Of a stretch of 64,000 nt of DNA, positions 9,790-19,155 are shown in pieces. Origin of the DNA: Candidatus Deferrimicrobiaceae bacterium (GTDB taxonomy: Bacteria; Desulfobacterota; Deferrimicrobia; Deferrimicrobiales; Deferrimicrobiaceae); the NCBI GenBank assembly GCA_036504035.1, contig DASXVV010000009.1:372001-436000 (forward strand), read 5' to 3'. Below the pieces are notes generated by a model. That model worked only from the letters and a program-made list of their open reading frames with translations, had not been told where the DNA came from and ran no database searches. The position numbers and the translations under genes were made by a program. How positions within the stretch are numbered: the stretch's first letter is position 1; each line of letters begins with the position of its first letter.

Positions 9790-10703
9790 CCCTTTCCCCT
9801 CCCCTTCGGCCTTGCGACCCAATCCCGGAAATCGTCGCCGATCGCGCCGCGACGGCGGTACCGTTCCATGGCAACAGAGCACGGGCAATCGCGCGGGCTC
9901 GCATCGAGCGCCCTGGCCGCCGCGATCGCCAGCGCGGGAATCGCGTTCTTGGCCGCCTCGACGCGCCCGGCCTGCTCCGCGGGCAGCATCCCCTCGAACA
10001 GCGCCCCCTTCTCGTAGGGAAGCGCCTTGACCCCTTCGGCGTAGTTGGTGACGTAGAGCACCGGCGCGTAGCAGATCTCGAGCTCGCGCGCGAGGAACGC
10101 CTCGGGGCACAGCGTCATCCCGACCAGGTCGCCCCCCGCCCGTCCGTAGAAGCGGATCTCGGCGGGCGTCTCCAGGCGCGGCCCCTCGGTGCAGGCGTAG
10201 ACGCCGTCACCGTGCATCTTGTGACCCGCGATCCCTTTTCCCCATGCCGCCTGCAATGCAGTGCGGATCGGCTCGCAAAAAACGGGGAACTGCCGGATGA
10301 AGCCGATCCCCTTCCCTTCGTAGAAGGTCGAGGGGCGGTTCTTGGTGAAATCAAGCAGATCGTCGGGGAGCACGAGGTCGCCGGGACGGTATTTCGGAGA
10401 AATGGAGCCGGGGCCCGACCAGGCGATGATCCTTGTCACGCCCAGCGATTTCGCAGCGTAAATGTTGGCCCGGTAGTTGACGTACGGCGCCGTGGTCTCG
10501 TAGCCGTGCTCGCCGTGCCGGGAGAGGAAATAGTAACGAAAGCCGTCTTTTTCGTGAAGGTGGACCGGATTGGAAAGGCCGTACGGCGTACGGACCCGTC
10601 GCGGGGGAGCGAGCCGGACGCCGAGCGTTCCCTCGGGGAGGGCGTAGCCGCCGGACCCTCCGAGCAGGAGGGTCCGGGGCTCTGCCTTGGACGCTGTCTT
10701 CAG
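9786..10703 (-). CDS. S-methyl-5'-thioadenosine / purine nucleoside phosphorylase (MTAP family)
   Basis: The frame encodes a PNP/MTAP-family enzyme that cleaves MTA or purine nucleosides with phosphate. Signatures are the N-terminal phosphate loop [69 protein letters not shown] and [13 protein letters not shown]. The first in-frame GTG (10439) would remove the phosphate loop and the RHGEHG motif, so the real start lies upstream. No ATG, GTG or TTG is in frame near the family's usual N-terminus. The best candidate is CTG at 10703, which overlaps the stop of the upstream porin-like gene. An assembly indel or an unusual start is possible. Confidence 0.8.
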   Translation of the reverse strand: MKTASKAEPRTLLLGGSGGYALPEGTLGVRLAPPRRVRTPYGLSNPVHLHEKDGFRYYFLSRHGEHGYETTAPYVNYRANIYAAKSLGVTRIIAWSGPGSISPKYRPGDLVLPDDLLDFTKNRPSTFYEGKGIGFIRQFPVFCEPIRTALQAAWGKGIAGHKMHGDGVYACTEGPRLETPAEIRFYGRAGGDLVGMTLCPEAFLARELEICYAPVLYVTNYAEGVKALPYEKGALFEGMLPAEQAGRVEAAKNAIPALAIAAARALDASPRDCPCSVAMERYRRRGAIGDDFRDWVARPKGRGKG

Positions 10704-11293
10704 AAACCGACCCGGACGCCGAGATTGACCGTCCAGCCGCCGACATTGACGTCCTGTCCGAAATAGGTGGACTCGACGATGTGGTACTTCCCTTCGAAGT
10801 TGAGGGCGATCTTGGGGTTGAGCCAGGCGTCGGCTCCGAGCGACAGGTAGCCGCCGAAATTGGTGTCGGAATCGCTGATGCCGATCGGGTTGTCCAGATT
10901 GGAGCGATAGAAGCCGAGCCCCAGACCGATGTACGGTTCGACGACCGGCTGCGGGTAGATCAGTCGCGCGCCGAACGTCAGCGGGACGACCGACACCTTG
11001 GCTGCACCGGGACCATCCGCGCCGTAGGCGCCGAGGTTCGCTTCTATGGCGATGTTCTCGTTGACGCGCGAGCCGAGGCCGAAGTCGACGTTGTAGCCGC
11101 TGTCGAACCCATCGAGCCCGTCGGTGTCGTTGTTGGGGGAGAAGATCCCCAAATGCCCGAAGAGGTAGGGTTCGCCGAACTGCGCGTGGCGAGGAGGCGG
11201 TGCGCCGCCGGAGAAGCCGCGCGCGGCGAATGCCGCGGTCGACAGCGAAAGCATCGCGGCGAGCGCGATCAGGATTGAAATCCGTTTTTTCAT
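10700..11293 (-). CDS. Outer-membrane beta-barrel protein (OmpW/OmpA-barrel-like)
   Basis: A 197-residue protein with a Sec signal peptide (MKKRISILIALAAMLSLSTAAFA, cleavage after AFA). It then shows repeated amphipathic strands typical of a small eight-strand barrel: GLGSRVNENIAIEANLGAYG, TFGARLIYPQPVVEPYIGLGLGFYR, LSLGADAWLNPKIALNFEGKY. The last residue is phenylalanine in VRVGF, a BAM recognition feature. AGGAGG precedes the start. It is the first gene upstream of the MTA phosphorylase. The ligand or transported solute is unknown. Confidence 0.8.
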   Translation of the reverse strand: MKKRISILIALAAMLSLSTAAFAARGFSGGAPPPRHAQFGEPYLFGHLGIFSPNNDTDGLDGFDSGYNVDFGLGSRVNENIAIEANLGAYGADGPGAAKVSVVPLTFGARLIYPQPVVEPYIGLGLGFYRSNLDNPIGISDSDTNFGGYLSLGADAWLNPKIALNFEGKYHIVESTYFGQDVNVGGWTVNLGVRVGF

Positions 11294-11381
11294 GGTATCT
11301 GACCTCCTGGTGAGTTTACGGCTGCCGCATACCGTTCGAGGATAACTCCCGAGCGGGTAGAAATAAAGAGCGACGCGCGCC

Positions 11382-11387
11382 TATAAT
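11382..11387 (+). promoter_or_regulatory. -10 hexamer upstream of aroF
   Basis: A perfect TATAAT lies 36 bases before the DAHP synthase start, in the divergent gap between it and the barrel-protein gene. No good -35 is seen at 16-18 bases (AGAAAT at 17). The promoter may be weak or activator-dependent. Confidence 0.4.
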
Positions 11388-11422
11388 GGACGCCATCCCC
11401 CAAACGGGCAAGGAGTCGCCTC

Positions 11423-12442
11423 ATGATCATCGTCATGGCGCCGTCGGCGTCGAAAAAGGATATCACCTCCGTCATCGCGCGGATCAAGGAGCTGGGATAC
11501 ACCCCCCACCCCATTTACGGCACCACGCGCACGGTTATCGGCGCGATCGGCGACGAGCGGGGGAAGGCGATCCTCCAGTCGCTCGAGCCGCTGCCGGGCG
11601 TCGAGCAGGTCGTTCCGATCCTCAAGCCCTACAAGCTGGCCAGCCGCGAGATCAAGTCCGAGCGGTCGGTCATCAAGATCGCCCCCGGCGTCACGATCGG
11701 CGGGAGGCAGCTGCTCGTCATGGCCGGCCCCTGCTCGGTCGAGAGCGAGGCCCAGATGATCGAGACGGCCCACGCGGTCAAGGCCGCCGGCGCCCAGGTG
11801 CTGCGGGGCGGCGCGTTCAAGCCTCGCACCAGCCCCTACGCCTTCCAGGGACACGGCGAGAAGGGCCTCAAGATGCTGCGCAAGGCGGGCGACGCCGCGA
11901 AGATGCCGGTCGTCACCGAAGTGATGAACACCGAAGAGGTCGGATTGGTTTCCGAATATGCCGACATCATCCAGATCGGCGCGAGAAACGTCCAGAATTT
12001 CGCGCTGCTCAAGAAGGTCGGGAAGTCGAAGCGCCCCATCCTGCTCAAGCGCGGCATGATGACCACGATCAATGAAACGCTGATGAGCGCCGAATACTGC
12101 CTCTCCGAGGGCAGCCGCAGCGTCATCCTGTGCGAGCGCGGCATCCGCACCTTCGAGGACGCCACCCGCAACACGCTCGACCTTTCCGCCGTGCCGGTCT
12201 TCCACGAGCGCACGCACCTTCCCGTCATCGTCGACCCGTCGCACGGCACGGGCCACGCCCAGTACGTCCAGCCGATGGCGCTCGCCTCGGTCGCCGCCGG
12301 CGCCGACGGGCTGATGATCGAGGTGCACCCGACGCCCGAGAAGGCGTGGTCGGACGGCCCCCAGTCGCTTGATTTCGCGAAGTTCGCCGAGTTGATGAAG
12401 GCGCTCGCCCCCTTCATCGCCGCCGCGGGCCGGACGCTTTAG
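11423..12442 (+). CDS. aroF: 3-deoxy-7-phosphoheptulonate synthase (DAHP synthase, type I-beta)
   Basis: A 339-residue enzyme for the first shikimate-pathway step, PEP plus erythrose-4-phosphate to DAHP. Residues 1-75 form the ferredoxin-like regulatory domain of the AroF/AroG-beta type (MIIVMAPSASKKDITSVIARI). The catalytic barrel begins at MAGPCSVESEAQM. It continues with GGAFKPRTSPYAFQGHGEKGL, IGARNVQNFALL, KRGMMTTINETLMSAEYC, GIRTFEDATRNTLDLSAVP and VDPSHGTGHAQYV. The N-terminal domain usually mediates aromatic amino-acid feedback. AAGGAG sits seven bases before the ATG. ileS follows after nine bases, so the genes are probably co-transcribed. Confidence 0.95.
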   Translation: MIIVMAPSASKKDITSVIARIKELGYTPHPIYGTTRTVIGAIGDERGKAILQSLEPLPGVEQVVPILKPYKLASREIKSERSVIKIAPGVTIGGRQLLVMAGPCSVESEAQMIETAHAVKAAGAQVLRGGAFKPRTSPYAFQGHGEKGLKMLRKAGDAAKMPVVTEVMNTEEVGLVSEYADIIQIGARNVQNFALLKKVGKSKRPILLKRGMMTTINETLMSAEYCLSEGSRSVILCERGIRTFEDATRNTLDLSAVPVFHERTHLPVIVDPSHGTGHAQYVQPMALASVAAGADGLMIEVHPTPEKAWSDGPQSLDFAKFAELMKALAPFIAAAGRTL

Positions 12443-12451
12443 GAGAATACG

Positions 12452-15235
12452 ATGGACTACAAAAATACGCTGAACCTTCCGCAGACCGACTTCCCGATGC
12501 GCGGCAACCTGTCGCAGCGCGAGCCCGCCTTTCTCGAGCAGTGGGCGAATGAGGATGTCTACCGCAAGCTGGTCGAGAGCCGCAAGGGACACCGGAAATT
12601 CGTCCTTCACGACGGCCCCCCTTATGCCAACGGTCACATCCACATCGGCCATGCGCTCAACAAGATCCTCAAGGACGTCGTCGTCAAGTACAAGTCGATG
12701 ACCGGGCACTACGCCGAATACATCCCGGGATGGGACTGCCACGGCCTGCCGATCGAGCACCAGGTCGACAAGAACCTGGGGGGAAAGAAAGAGGCGATCG
12801 ACAAGGGCGAGAAGCGGAAGATGTGCCGCGAGTATGCGGAGAAATTCGTCGCCATCCAGCGCGACGAGTTCAAGCGGCTGGGCGTCCTGGGCGACTGGGA
12901 TCATCCCTACAAGACGATGACGTTCGACTACGAGGCGGCGACGCTGCGCGAACTGGGCAAGTTCGTCGAAGCCGGCGCGGTCTACAAGGGCTACAAGCCG
13001 GTCCACTGGTGCCTGTCGTGCAAGACCGCGCTGGCCGAGGCCGAGGTCGAGTACGCCGACCACACCTCCCCTTCCATCTACGTGAAATTCCCCTTCAACG
13101 GGGCGCCGGAAGCGATCCACCCCGCGCTCGCCGGCAAGAAGGTCTCCTTCGTCATCTGGACGACGACCCCCTGGACGATCCCGTCCAACCTGGGCGTCGC
13201 GCTCCATCCCGAGTTCACCTACGCGGCGATCGAAACGGGGGGCGAAGTCCTCGTGGTCGCCGAAGAGCTGGCCGAATCGTTCACGAAGGCGGTCGGCATC
13301 GAGGGCGCGGTCAAGCTCGCGACGTTCACCGCCCCGCACCTCGACAAGATGACGTGCCGCCACCCCTTCCTGGACCGCGATTCGCTCATCGTCCTCGCCG
13401 ACTATGTCACGCTCGACGCGGGAACGGGCTGCGTCCACACGGCGCCCGGCCACGGCCAGGACGACTACAAGACCGGCGTCCGCTACGGGCTCGACATCTA
13501 CGCCCCGCTCGACGACGCGGGCCGCTTCCTGGCCGACGTTCCCTTCTTCGCCGGGATGCGCGTCTGGGACGCCAACCCGAAGGTCATCGAGAAACTCGCC
13601 GAGGTCGGCGCGCTCGTCCAGGCGGGTTCCGTCGACCATTCCTACCCGCATTGCTGGCGCTGCAAGAGCCCCGTCGTTTTCCGGGCAACCGCGCAGTGGT
13701 TCGTCTCGATGGACAAGACCGGGCTGCGGCAGAAGGCGCTCGACGCCATCGCGAAGGTGCAGTGGGTTCCCGCCAAGGGACAGGCGCGCATCGAGGGGAT
13801 GATCTCCGGCCGCCCCGACTGGTGCATCTCGCGCCAGCGGTCGTGGGGCGTGCCGATCGCCGTGTTCCGCTGCGAGGCGTGCAACACGCACCTGCTCGAC
13901 CGGAAGCTCATCGACCGCGTCGCCGACTTCTTCGAAAAGGAAGGGGCCGACGCCTGGTTCAACCGGCCGGTTTCCGAGCTGCTTCCCGCGGGGACGACCT
14001 GCCCGTCGTGCAAGGGATCCGCGTTCGTCAAGGAGACCGACATCCTCGACGTCTGGTTCGACTCGGGCGTCTCGTGGGCGGCTGTCTGCGAAGGCAAGGA
14101 AAGTCTCGGCGTCCCGGTCGACCTCTATCTGGAAGGATCCGACCAGCACCGGGGGTGGTTCCACTCGTCACTCCTGTGCGGCATCGGAACGCGCGGGTAC
14201 GCACCCTACAAGGCGGTGCTCACGCACGGCTTCGTCGTCGACGGCAAGGGCGAGAAGATGTCCAAGACCAAGGGCAACGTCGTCGCCCCGCAGGACATCA
14301 TCAAGACGCACGGCGCCGAGATCCTCCGGCTCTGGGTCAGCGCCCAGGACTTCCGCGAAGGCGACATCCGCATCAGCAAGGAGATCGTCGACCAGCTTTC
14401 CGAGGCCTACAAGAAGATCCGCAACACCGTGCGCTACCTGCTCGCCAACATCGGCGACTTCGCGCCGGCGCGCGACGCGGTGCCGCACGACAAGATGGAG
14501 GAGATGGACCGGTACGCGCTGGCGCTCTTCCGCAAGCTGGCCGTCGAGGTGCGCCGCTGCTACGACGCCTACGAGTTCCACACGATCTACCAGGCGCTCA
14601 ACAACTTCTGCATCGTCGACCTGTCGGCTTTCTACCTTGACGCGATCAAGGACCGGATCTACTGCTCGAAGGTCGACGACCCGGCGCGCCGCTCGGCGCA
14701 GACCGCGCTTTTCGAAATCGCGAAGGGGTTTCTCCCGCTGATTGCCCCGATCCTGTCGTTCACGGCCGACGAGGCGTGGCGTTACCTGCCCGCTTTCCCA
14801 GGCAAGCCGGAAAACGTCTTTCTGGCCGACATCCCCGAGGTCGACCCGCTGCCGGGCGAGGCCGAGGTTGCGGCCGTATGGGAACGGATCCTCGCCTTCA
14901 AGGCAGAAGCAGCCCAACCGCTCGAGGCGGCGCGCAAGTCGAAGGAGATCGGGAAGGACCAGCACGCCCGCGTCGTGGTGGCTCCGGGGCCGTTTGCCGA
15001 CCTGTTCGAAAACCGCCTGTCGTCGCTGAAAGAAACGCTCATCGTCTCGGGACTCGAAGCTGGCGACCCATCCGGCGAGGGCGTCTACGAGAGCGCCCTC
15101 TATCCGGGGCTTCGAATCAAGGTCGAGAAGGCGCCCTGGGCACGGTGCGAACGGTGCTGGAACCAGGAACCGGCGGTCGGGACGCTATCCAACCCCGACC
15201 TGTGCCCCCGCTGTACCGAGGTCATCGGTGGGTGA
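12452..15235 (+). CDS. ileS: Isoleucyl-tRNA synthetase
   Basis: A 927-residue class I synthetase of normal bacterial length. It has the HIGH signature in [15 protein letters not shown] near residue 66, the editing (CP1) domain with [12 protein letters not shown] and [16 protein letters not shown], and the KMSKS loop as [12 protein letters not shown]-terminal zinc finger (CERCWN...CPRC) marks the bacterial, mupirocin-sensitive type. It charges tRNA-Ile. The stop overlaps the lspA start by eight bases, giving the common ileS-lspA pair. Confidence 0.98.
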   Translation: MDYKNTLNLPQTDFPMRGNLSQREPAFLEQWANEDVYRKLVESRKGHRKFVLHDGPPYANGHIHIGHALNKILKDVVVKYKSMTGHYAEYIPGWDCHGLPIEHQVDKNLGGKKEAIDKGEKRKMCREYAEKFVAIQRDEFKRLGVLGDWDHPYKTMTFDYEAATLRELGKFVEAGAVYKGYKPVHWCLSCKTALAEAEVEYADHTSPSIYVKFPFNGAPEAIHPALAGKKVSFVIWTTTPWTIPSNLGVALHPEFTYAAIETGGEVLVVAEELAESFTKAVGIEGAVKLATFTAPHLDKMTCRHPFLDRDSLIVLADYVTLDAGTGCVHTAPGHGQDDYKTGVRYGLDIYAPLDDAGRFLADVPFFAGMRVWDANPKVIEKLAEVGALVQAGSVDHSYPHCWRCKSPVVFRATAQWFVSMDKTGLRQKALDAIAKVQWVPAKGQARIEGMISGRPDWCISRQRSWGVPIAVFRCEACNTHLLDRKLIDRVADFFEKEGADAWFNRPVSELLPAGTTCPSCKGSAFVKETDILDVWFDSGVSWAAVCEGKESLGVPVDLYLEGSDQHRGWFHSSLLCGIGTRGYAPYKAVLTHGFVVDGKGEKMSKTKGNVVAPQDIIKTHGAEILRLWVSAQDFREGDIRISKEIVDQLSEAYKKIRNTVRYLLANIGDFAPARDAVPHDKMEEMDRYALALFRKLAVEVRRCYDAYEFHTIYQALNNFCIVDLSAFYLDAIKDRIYCSKVDDPARRSAQTALFEIAKGFLPLIAPILSFTADEAWRYLPAFPGKPENVFLADIPEVDPLPGEAEVAAVWERILAFKAEAAQPLEAARKSKEIGKDQHARVVVAPGPFADLFENRLSSLKETLIVSGLEAGDPSGEGVYESALYPGLRIKVEKAPWARCERCWNQEPAVGTLSNPDLCPRCTEVIGG

Positions 15236-15734
15236 GACCGCGGCAAAGTTTTCCCTGACGCCCAAGAAGCTGGCGGCGCCGCTGCTGATCGCCGTCGTCG
15301 TCGCGCTTTTCGACCAGTGGAGCAAGGGGGCGGTCGTCCGGGCCTTCGGCCTGTTCGAGGGAAAGGCCGTGATCCCCGGCTTCTTCAACGTCGTCCACGT
15401 CCACAACACGGGCGTCGCCTTCAGCATGTTTTCGGGGATGGACCCGCGCTGGTCTGTCCCCGCGCTCGTTTTCGCCACGCTTCTGGCCGTCGCCGGCGTG
15501 GTCGGCTACCTGGGCTACCTGCCCGCAAGGGGCGCCACCCAGGCCGCGCTGGGGCTTATTTTGGGGGGCGCCGTCGGCAACCTGGCCGATCGCGCCCGCC
15601 TCGGCTATGTCGTCGATTTCCTCGACGTCTATTGGAGGAGGTTTCACTGGCCCGCGTTCAACGTCGCCGACATCGCGATCTCGGCCGGAGTCATCCTGCT
15701 GGCGATCGAGCTGCTGCTTGAGCCGAAACATTAA
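15228..15734 (+). CDS. lspA: Prolipoprotein signal peptidase (signal peptidase II)
   Basis: A 168-residue inner-membrane aspartyl protease that cleaves diacylglyceryl-modified prolipoproteins. It has four hydrophobic segments and both catalytic blocks, HNTGVAFSM and GAVGNLADR with the first Asp and [12 protein letters not shown] with the second. It starts with GTG at 15228, eight bases inside the end of ileS, so translation is coupled. A lipoprotein gene follows 16 bases downstream. Confidence 0.95.
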   Translation: MGETAAKFSLTPKKLAAPLLIAVVVALFDQWSKGAVVRAFGLFEGKAVIPGFFNVVHVHNTGVAFSMFSGMDPRWSVPALVFATLLAVAGVVGYLGYLPARGATQAALGLILGGAVGNLADRARLGYVVDFLDVYWRRFHWPAFNVADIAISAGVILLAIELLLEPKH

Positions 15735-15750
15735 CCCGGAGGTTCCGTCG

Positions 15751-17388
15751 ATGAACCGGTCCCGCCTGCTGTTCGTGCTCCTTTTCGTACTCTGCCTGCT
15801 CTTCCTGGCCGCCTGCGGCGGCTCGTCCTCGCCGGCGACCGGGACCGTGCAGATCCGGTTGACCGACGCCCCGGCGACCGAGAGCGGCATCGACAATGTC
15901 TGGATCACCGTCCGGGGGGTCCTGTTTCACCGGCTCGACACCGCCGAGCCCGAAGATGCCGATTGGATCGGCAAGCGGTTCGCCGACAACGAGACCGTCA
16001 CCCTGAACCTGGCGCGGCTTTCCGGCGGCGCCATGCAGACGGTGTTCGATAATGTGTCGCTGCCGACCGGCCGTTATCGCCAGATCCTGCTGTTCGTCGA
16101 GCCGACGCGGGGGCGCGACAACGTCGCGGCGTCCGCCCGGGCGCTGGGCCTGCATTTCAACAACCAGGTCGATACGGCCACGGGGCAGGCGCCCCTGCGC
16201 ATCCCCGACGCGCTTCGTGGAATCCGTCTCGCAGGCACGTTCGACGTCAACAAGTCGGCCCCTCTCCGGCTCGCCATCGATTTCGACATCGGCCACGACA
16301 TCGTCCGGATCGCTCGCGGCACGGCCGATGAATACCTGCTAAAACCGCTGCTTCGCATCTTCGACCTTGCCCGCGCCGGCGCCATTACCGGCCGCATCGA
16401 CGCGGCCGCTGCTTCCGACAACGCTGCATTCTACGTGTTCAAGGCCGAACAGCCCAACGCCGACAACACCTTCCGCGTCGTGCGCCGCTTCACCTCGCTG
16501 ACCGACAACACGGGCCGCTTCGTCTTCTACCCGATCGCCCCCGGCAAGTACGACATCGTGCTGCGCGGCCGCAACCGCAAGACCGTCATCGTCAAGGGGG
16601 TCAACGTGCTCGCCGGAACCACCCCGTCCGTCGGCGCCGCCGACCTGGGGATGGTCCCGATGCCAACCGGCACCGATTTCCAGGTCAACACGCGCGTCTC
16701 CCCGTCCGGGTCGTGGGTCTCTTTCTATCAATACCTTCCGGCCGGGATCGATCCGATCGCCTACGAGGTCCGTTTCCGGCACGTCAACCCGTTCACCGGC
16801 GCCTTTTCCGACAACATTTCGCTCTCCGCCACAAATCTCCGGGTCGGAAACTGGTCGACCAGCGGCGCGGCAATCGCCTTTTCGGACGTCTCTCCGGTCG
16901 ACAACACGACCGCCCCCCTCAACGGCACCTTCTTCGCCGTCGCCGATGCGCTCCTCTACGACCGCAGCACGCCGCTCCAGGTCACGCCGCTCGACAACGG
17001 AAACACGCTCTCGCTCGGGACGCTCATCCCCTCGGCGCCCGCCGTGGCCAGCACGGCGCGAGGCCGCATCATGATGTTCGCCCCCGGCATGGGGCTGGAC
17101 AACGGGCTCATGCTCGCGGTCCGGGGCGGGCTGATCGTCGACCGTCTCGACGTGAGCGGCATGATGGGAAACCCGGGGGGTGCATACCAGTTCGCCAACC
17201 TCCCCGGCGGCACCGTTCTTTCGCCCTTCAACCCGGGCGTCTACGGGCTCGAGACGTTCGGCTGGACCTCCGCCACGCCCGCGACGTTTGCGGTCGGCTT
17301 CCGCAACCTGACGCTCCTGCCGCCCGTCGCCAACCTCCGCTTCGGCGACCGGGGCAACATCGACCTCTGGATGGTGCTGTTGCGCTAG
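15751..17388 (+). CDS. DUF4382-domain lipoprotein
   Basis: A 545-residue secreted lipoprotein. Residues 1-22 form a lipoprotein signal with lipobox LAAC and Cys22. Next comes a DUF4382 domain (GTVQIRLTDAPATESGIDNVWITVRGV, then the NLARLSGG and LPTGRYRQILLFVE segments), and then a carboxypeptidase-like Ig/CNA fold around residues 215-300 (GRFVFYPIAPGKYDIVLRGRNRKTV). The C-terminal half has no domain I recognise and contains repeated beta-like segments. Family members are surface lipoproteins of unknown role. Start 15751 has CGGAGG upstream. It lies directly behind lspA. Its TAG overlaps the TAG of the convergent oxidase gene in a shared CTAG. Confidence 0.8.
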   Translation: MNRSRLLFVLLFVLCLLFLAACGGSSSPATGTVQIRLTDAPATESGIDNVWITVRGVLFHRLDTAEPEDADWIGKRFADNETVTLNLARLSGGAMQTVFDNVSLPTGRYRQILLFVEPTRGRDNVAASARALGLHFNNQVDTATGQAPLRIPDALRGIRLAGTFDVNKSAPLRLAIDFDIGHDIVRIARGTADEYLLKPLLRIFDLARAGAITGRIDAAAASDNAAFYVFKAEQPNADNTFRVVRRFTSLTDNTGRFVFYPIAPGKYDIVLRGRNRKTVIVKGVNVLAGTTPSVGAADLGMVPMPTGTDFQVNTRVSPSGSWVSFYQYLPAGIDPIAYEVRFRHVNPFTGAFSDNISLSATNLRVGNWSTSGAAIAFSDVSPVDNTTAPLNGTFFAVADALLYDRSTPLQVTPLDNGNTLSLGTLIPSAPAVASTARGRIMMFAPGMGLDNGLMLAVRGGLIVDRLDVSGMMGNPGGAYQFANLPGGTVLSPFNPGVYGLETFGWTSATPATFAVGFRNLTLLPPVANLRFGDRGNIDLWMVLLR

Positions 17389-18941
17389 GGCATGATGTTC
17401 CAGATGCCCATCATGCCGATGTCCTCGTGCTCGACGATGTGGCAGTGGAACATCGCCATTCCGTCGAAGTCGGCGACCGGCACCAGCAAGCTGGCGCTCC
17501 CGAATTTGGGGATGTTCACGACATCTTTCCACGCGGGCTTGTTCGCGTAGAGCGCGGCGGAAGCCGGGTCACCTCCCGAGACCGAGAGGACTTGGCACGG
17601 GTTGACATGCTGATGGAACGGGTGGTCCATCCCGCTCTGGTTGACGATCTCCCATACCTCGCAGGTCCCGAGCGACGAGTCCACGGTCGTCGTCGCATTC
17701 ATGCCGGCGAACGATACCCCGTTGATGTACCCCTTTCCCTGCCCCATGCTCAGCACCAGCCGGCGCGTCGCGACGGATTCGAGGGGAATCCGGACCGCCT
17801 CCGGGTCGACCACCGCGGGGATGCCGGCGTCGTTTGCGCTGCTTTTCCCCTTGCAGGACATCGTGAGCAGCGTCACCTGCTGCCCCATGCCTCCGCACCC
17901 CCGGTCGTAGGCCAGGGAAAGCAGCCGGTAGTTTCGCGTCGTCGGGTTGGCCTTGACGAGGAGATCGACGCGTTCGCCCGGTGCGACGACGATCTGCGAT
18001 AACGGATAAGGCCTGTCGAGCAGCCCCCCGTCCGTCCCGACCAGCTGGAGCATGTGCCCCTCGAGCGCCAGCTTGTAGTACCGCGCGTTGCTCGCGTTCA
18101 GGATGCGCCACCGCTGCACTTGCCCGGGGCGGATCGGCAGGACCGGGTTGACCTGGCCGTTCACCGTGACCAGGTTCCCCTCCTTGCCGTGCATATAATC
18201 CATCATCGTGTCGTAAGGGGCCGGATTGCCGCCAGCGATCGAGATGTCTTTGAGGACCATGAGGTGGGTTTCAAATCCCTCGAGGACCGATAGATCGTCC
18301 TCGACGATGAGCGCACCCGCCAAGCCGCCCCAGTATTGCTCGGCGACTGTCCCATGGACGTGTGGATGATAGAAATCGAGCGTGCCGGGCCGGTGCATCG
18401 ACAGGTTGTATTCGTAGACGAACTCTCCGCCAGGCTCAACCATCACCATGACGTTGTCGGAATTCCCCATGGGAGAGACGTGCAGCCCGTGCGTGTGCAG
18501 GTTGGTGATGTCGCGGACATGACCGAGGATGTTCGTCCCCGGAATTGAAAGGGAATTTCGGAAATGGATCCGCAGGGTGTCGGTATTCCTGACGCGGATG
18601 GTCGGGCCTGGAAAGGACCCGTTGTATGTCAGCAGGTTCGCGATCGACCCGTTGAGGTTCACCGGGGTGGCACTGGCCTCGAGACTCACCTCGACCAGGT
18701 TCTTCGCCAGAGGAAACATGTTCTGCAGCACCGGGGGATCCTGGAAACGCAGGCCGGGGGGAGGATCGATGACGCCCGTGGAACCACCGCCCATTCCGCC
18801 CATACCGCCGCCCATCCCTCCCATGCCGCCCCCCATCATCCCGGCCGCCGCCTGGGCGGATTTCAGCCCGAGATACCCGCCGGCAAGCGTGATCGACGAC
18901 AGCTCCAGAAACTCCCTCCGCGTCACGTTCTTCTTGCCCAT
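17385..18941 (-). CDS. Tat-exported multicopper oxidase with Met/Gly-rich segment
   Basis: A 518-residue multicopper oxidase. The N-terminus has a twin-arginine motif (TRREFLELSS) and a hydrophobic stretch, so it should be exported folded. A run of GMM/GGM repeats follows at residues 34-55. Copper ligands are visible as HTHGLHV, HPHVHG, HPFHQHVNP and HCHIVEHEDIGMM, completing the type 1, 2 and 3 sites. Such enzymes oxidise Cu(I), Mn(II), Fe(II) or phenols. The substrate here is unknown, but Met-rich segments suggest Cu(I) handling. The start at 18941 has GGAGG six bases upstream. A longer frame to 19082 lacks an RBS. It lies upstream of a TolC-like gene. Confidence 0.88.
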   Translation of the reverse strand: MGKKNVTRREFLELSSITLAGGYLGLKSAQAAAGMMGGGMGGMGGGMGGMGGGSTGVIDPPPGLRFQDPPVLQNMFPLAKNLVEVSLEASATPVNLNGSIANLLTYNGSFPGPTIRVRNTDTLRIHFRNSLSIPGTNILGHVRDITNLHTHGLHVSPMGNSDNVMVMVEPGGEFVYEYNLSMHRPGTLDFYHPHVHGTVAEQYWGGLAGALIVEDDLSVLEGFETHLMVLKDISIAGGNPAPYDTMMDYMHGKEGNLVTVNGQVNPVLPIRPGQVQRWRILNASNARYYKLALEGHMLQLVGTDGGLLDRPYPLSQIVVAPGERVDLLVKANPTTRNYRLLSLAYDRGCGGMGQQVTLLTMSCKGKSSANDAGIPAVVDPEAVRIPLESVATRRLVLSMGQGKGYINGVSFAGMNATTTVDSSLGTCEVWEIVNQSGMDHPFHQHVNPCQVLSVSGGDPASAALYANKPAWKDVVNIPKFGSASLLVPVADFDGMAMFHCHIVEHEDIGMMGIWNIMP

Positions 18942-18996
18942 ATCCGGCCTCCTCTGTTGGTCGGTCGGCAGCGGACTGCCTCCGGACGGAAACTTC

Positions 18997-19012
18997 GGCA
19001 ATATCCATACCA
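18997..19012 (-). promoter_or_regulatory. Possible sigma-54 promoter upstream of the multicopper oxidase (proximal)
   Basis: The minus strand reads TGGTATGGATATTGCC, with GG and GC separated by ten bases as sigma-54 requires and about 12 matches to TGGCACG-N4-TTGCW. The start point would be about 45 bases before the oxidase ATG. No enhancer-binding protein is encoded nearby. Confidence 0.4.
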
Positions 19013-19077
19013 GTATTGAATACGTCCTGTTCCGATAGAGCCCCGCCCGGGCGACGGGGGCAATCCTCCTGGTCGAA

Positions 19078-19093
19078 AGCATTATTTTTGCCA
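19078..19093 (-). promoter_or_regulatory. Possible sigma-54 promoter upstream of the multicopper oxidase (distal)
   Basis: The minus strand reads TGGCAAAAATAATGCT, with correct GG-N10-GC spacing and a perfect TGGCA -24 block but a weaker -12 block. It lies in the same 214-base gap as the proximal site. At most one of the two needs to be real. Confidence 0.3.
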
Positions 19094-19155
19094 GGACCGG
19101 CAGATTATTTCCTGATTTATGGCGTTTCGGGGAACAGGCGGAGGGACGGGATTTG

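Noticed and set aside
10437-10439. GTG start of the MTA phosphorylase at 10439
   Set aside because: It would delete the phosphate-binding loop and RHGEHG motif, which are plainly encoded upstream in the same frame.
11381-14164. Minus-strand 927-codon open frame opposite aroF and ileS
   Set aside because: It runs through two confidently identified plus-strand genes and has the composition of an antisense shadow.
18790-18845. Short GC-rich DNA repeats in the multicopper oxidase gene
   Set aside because: They only encode the GMGGMGGG segment of the protein and are not a separate repeat element or CRISPR.
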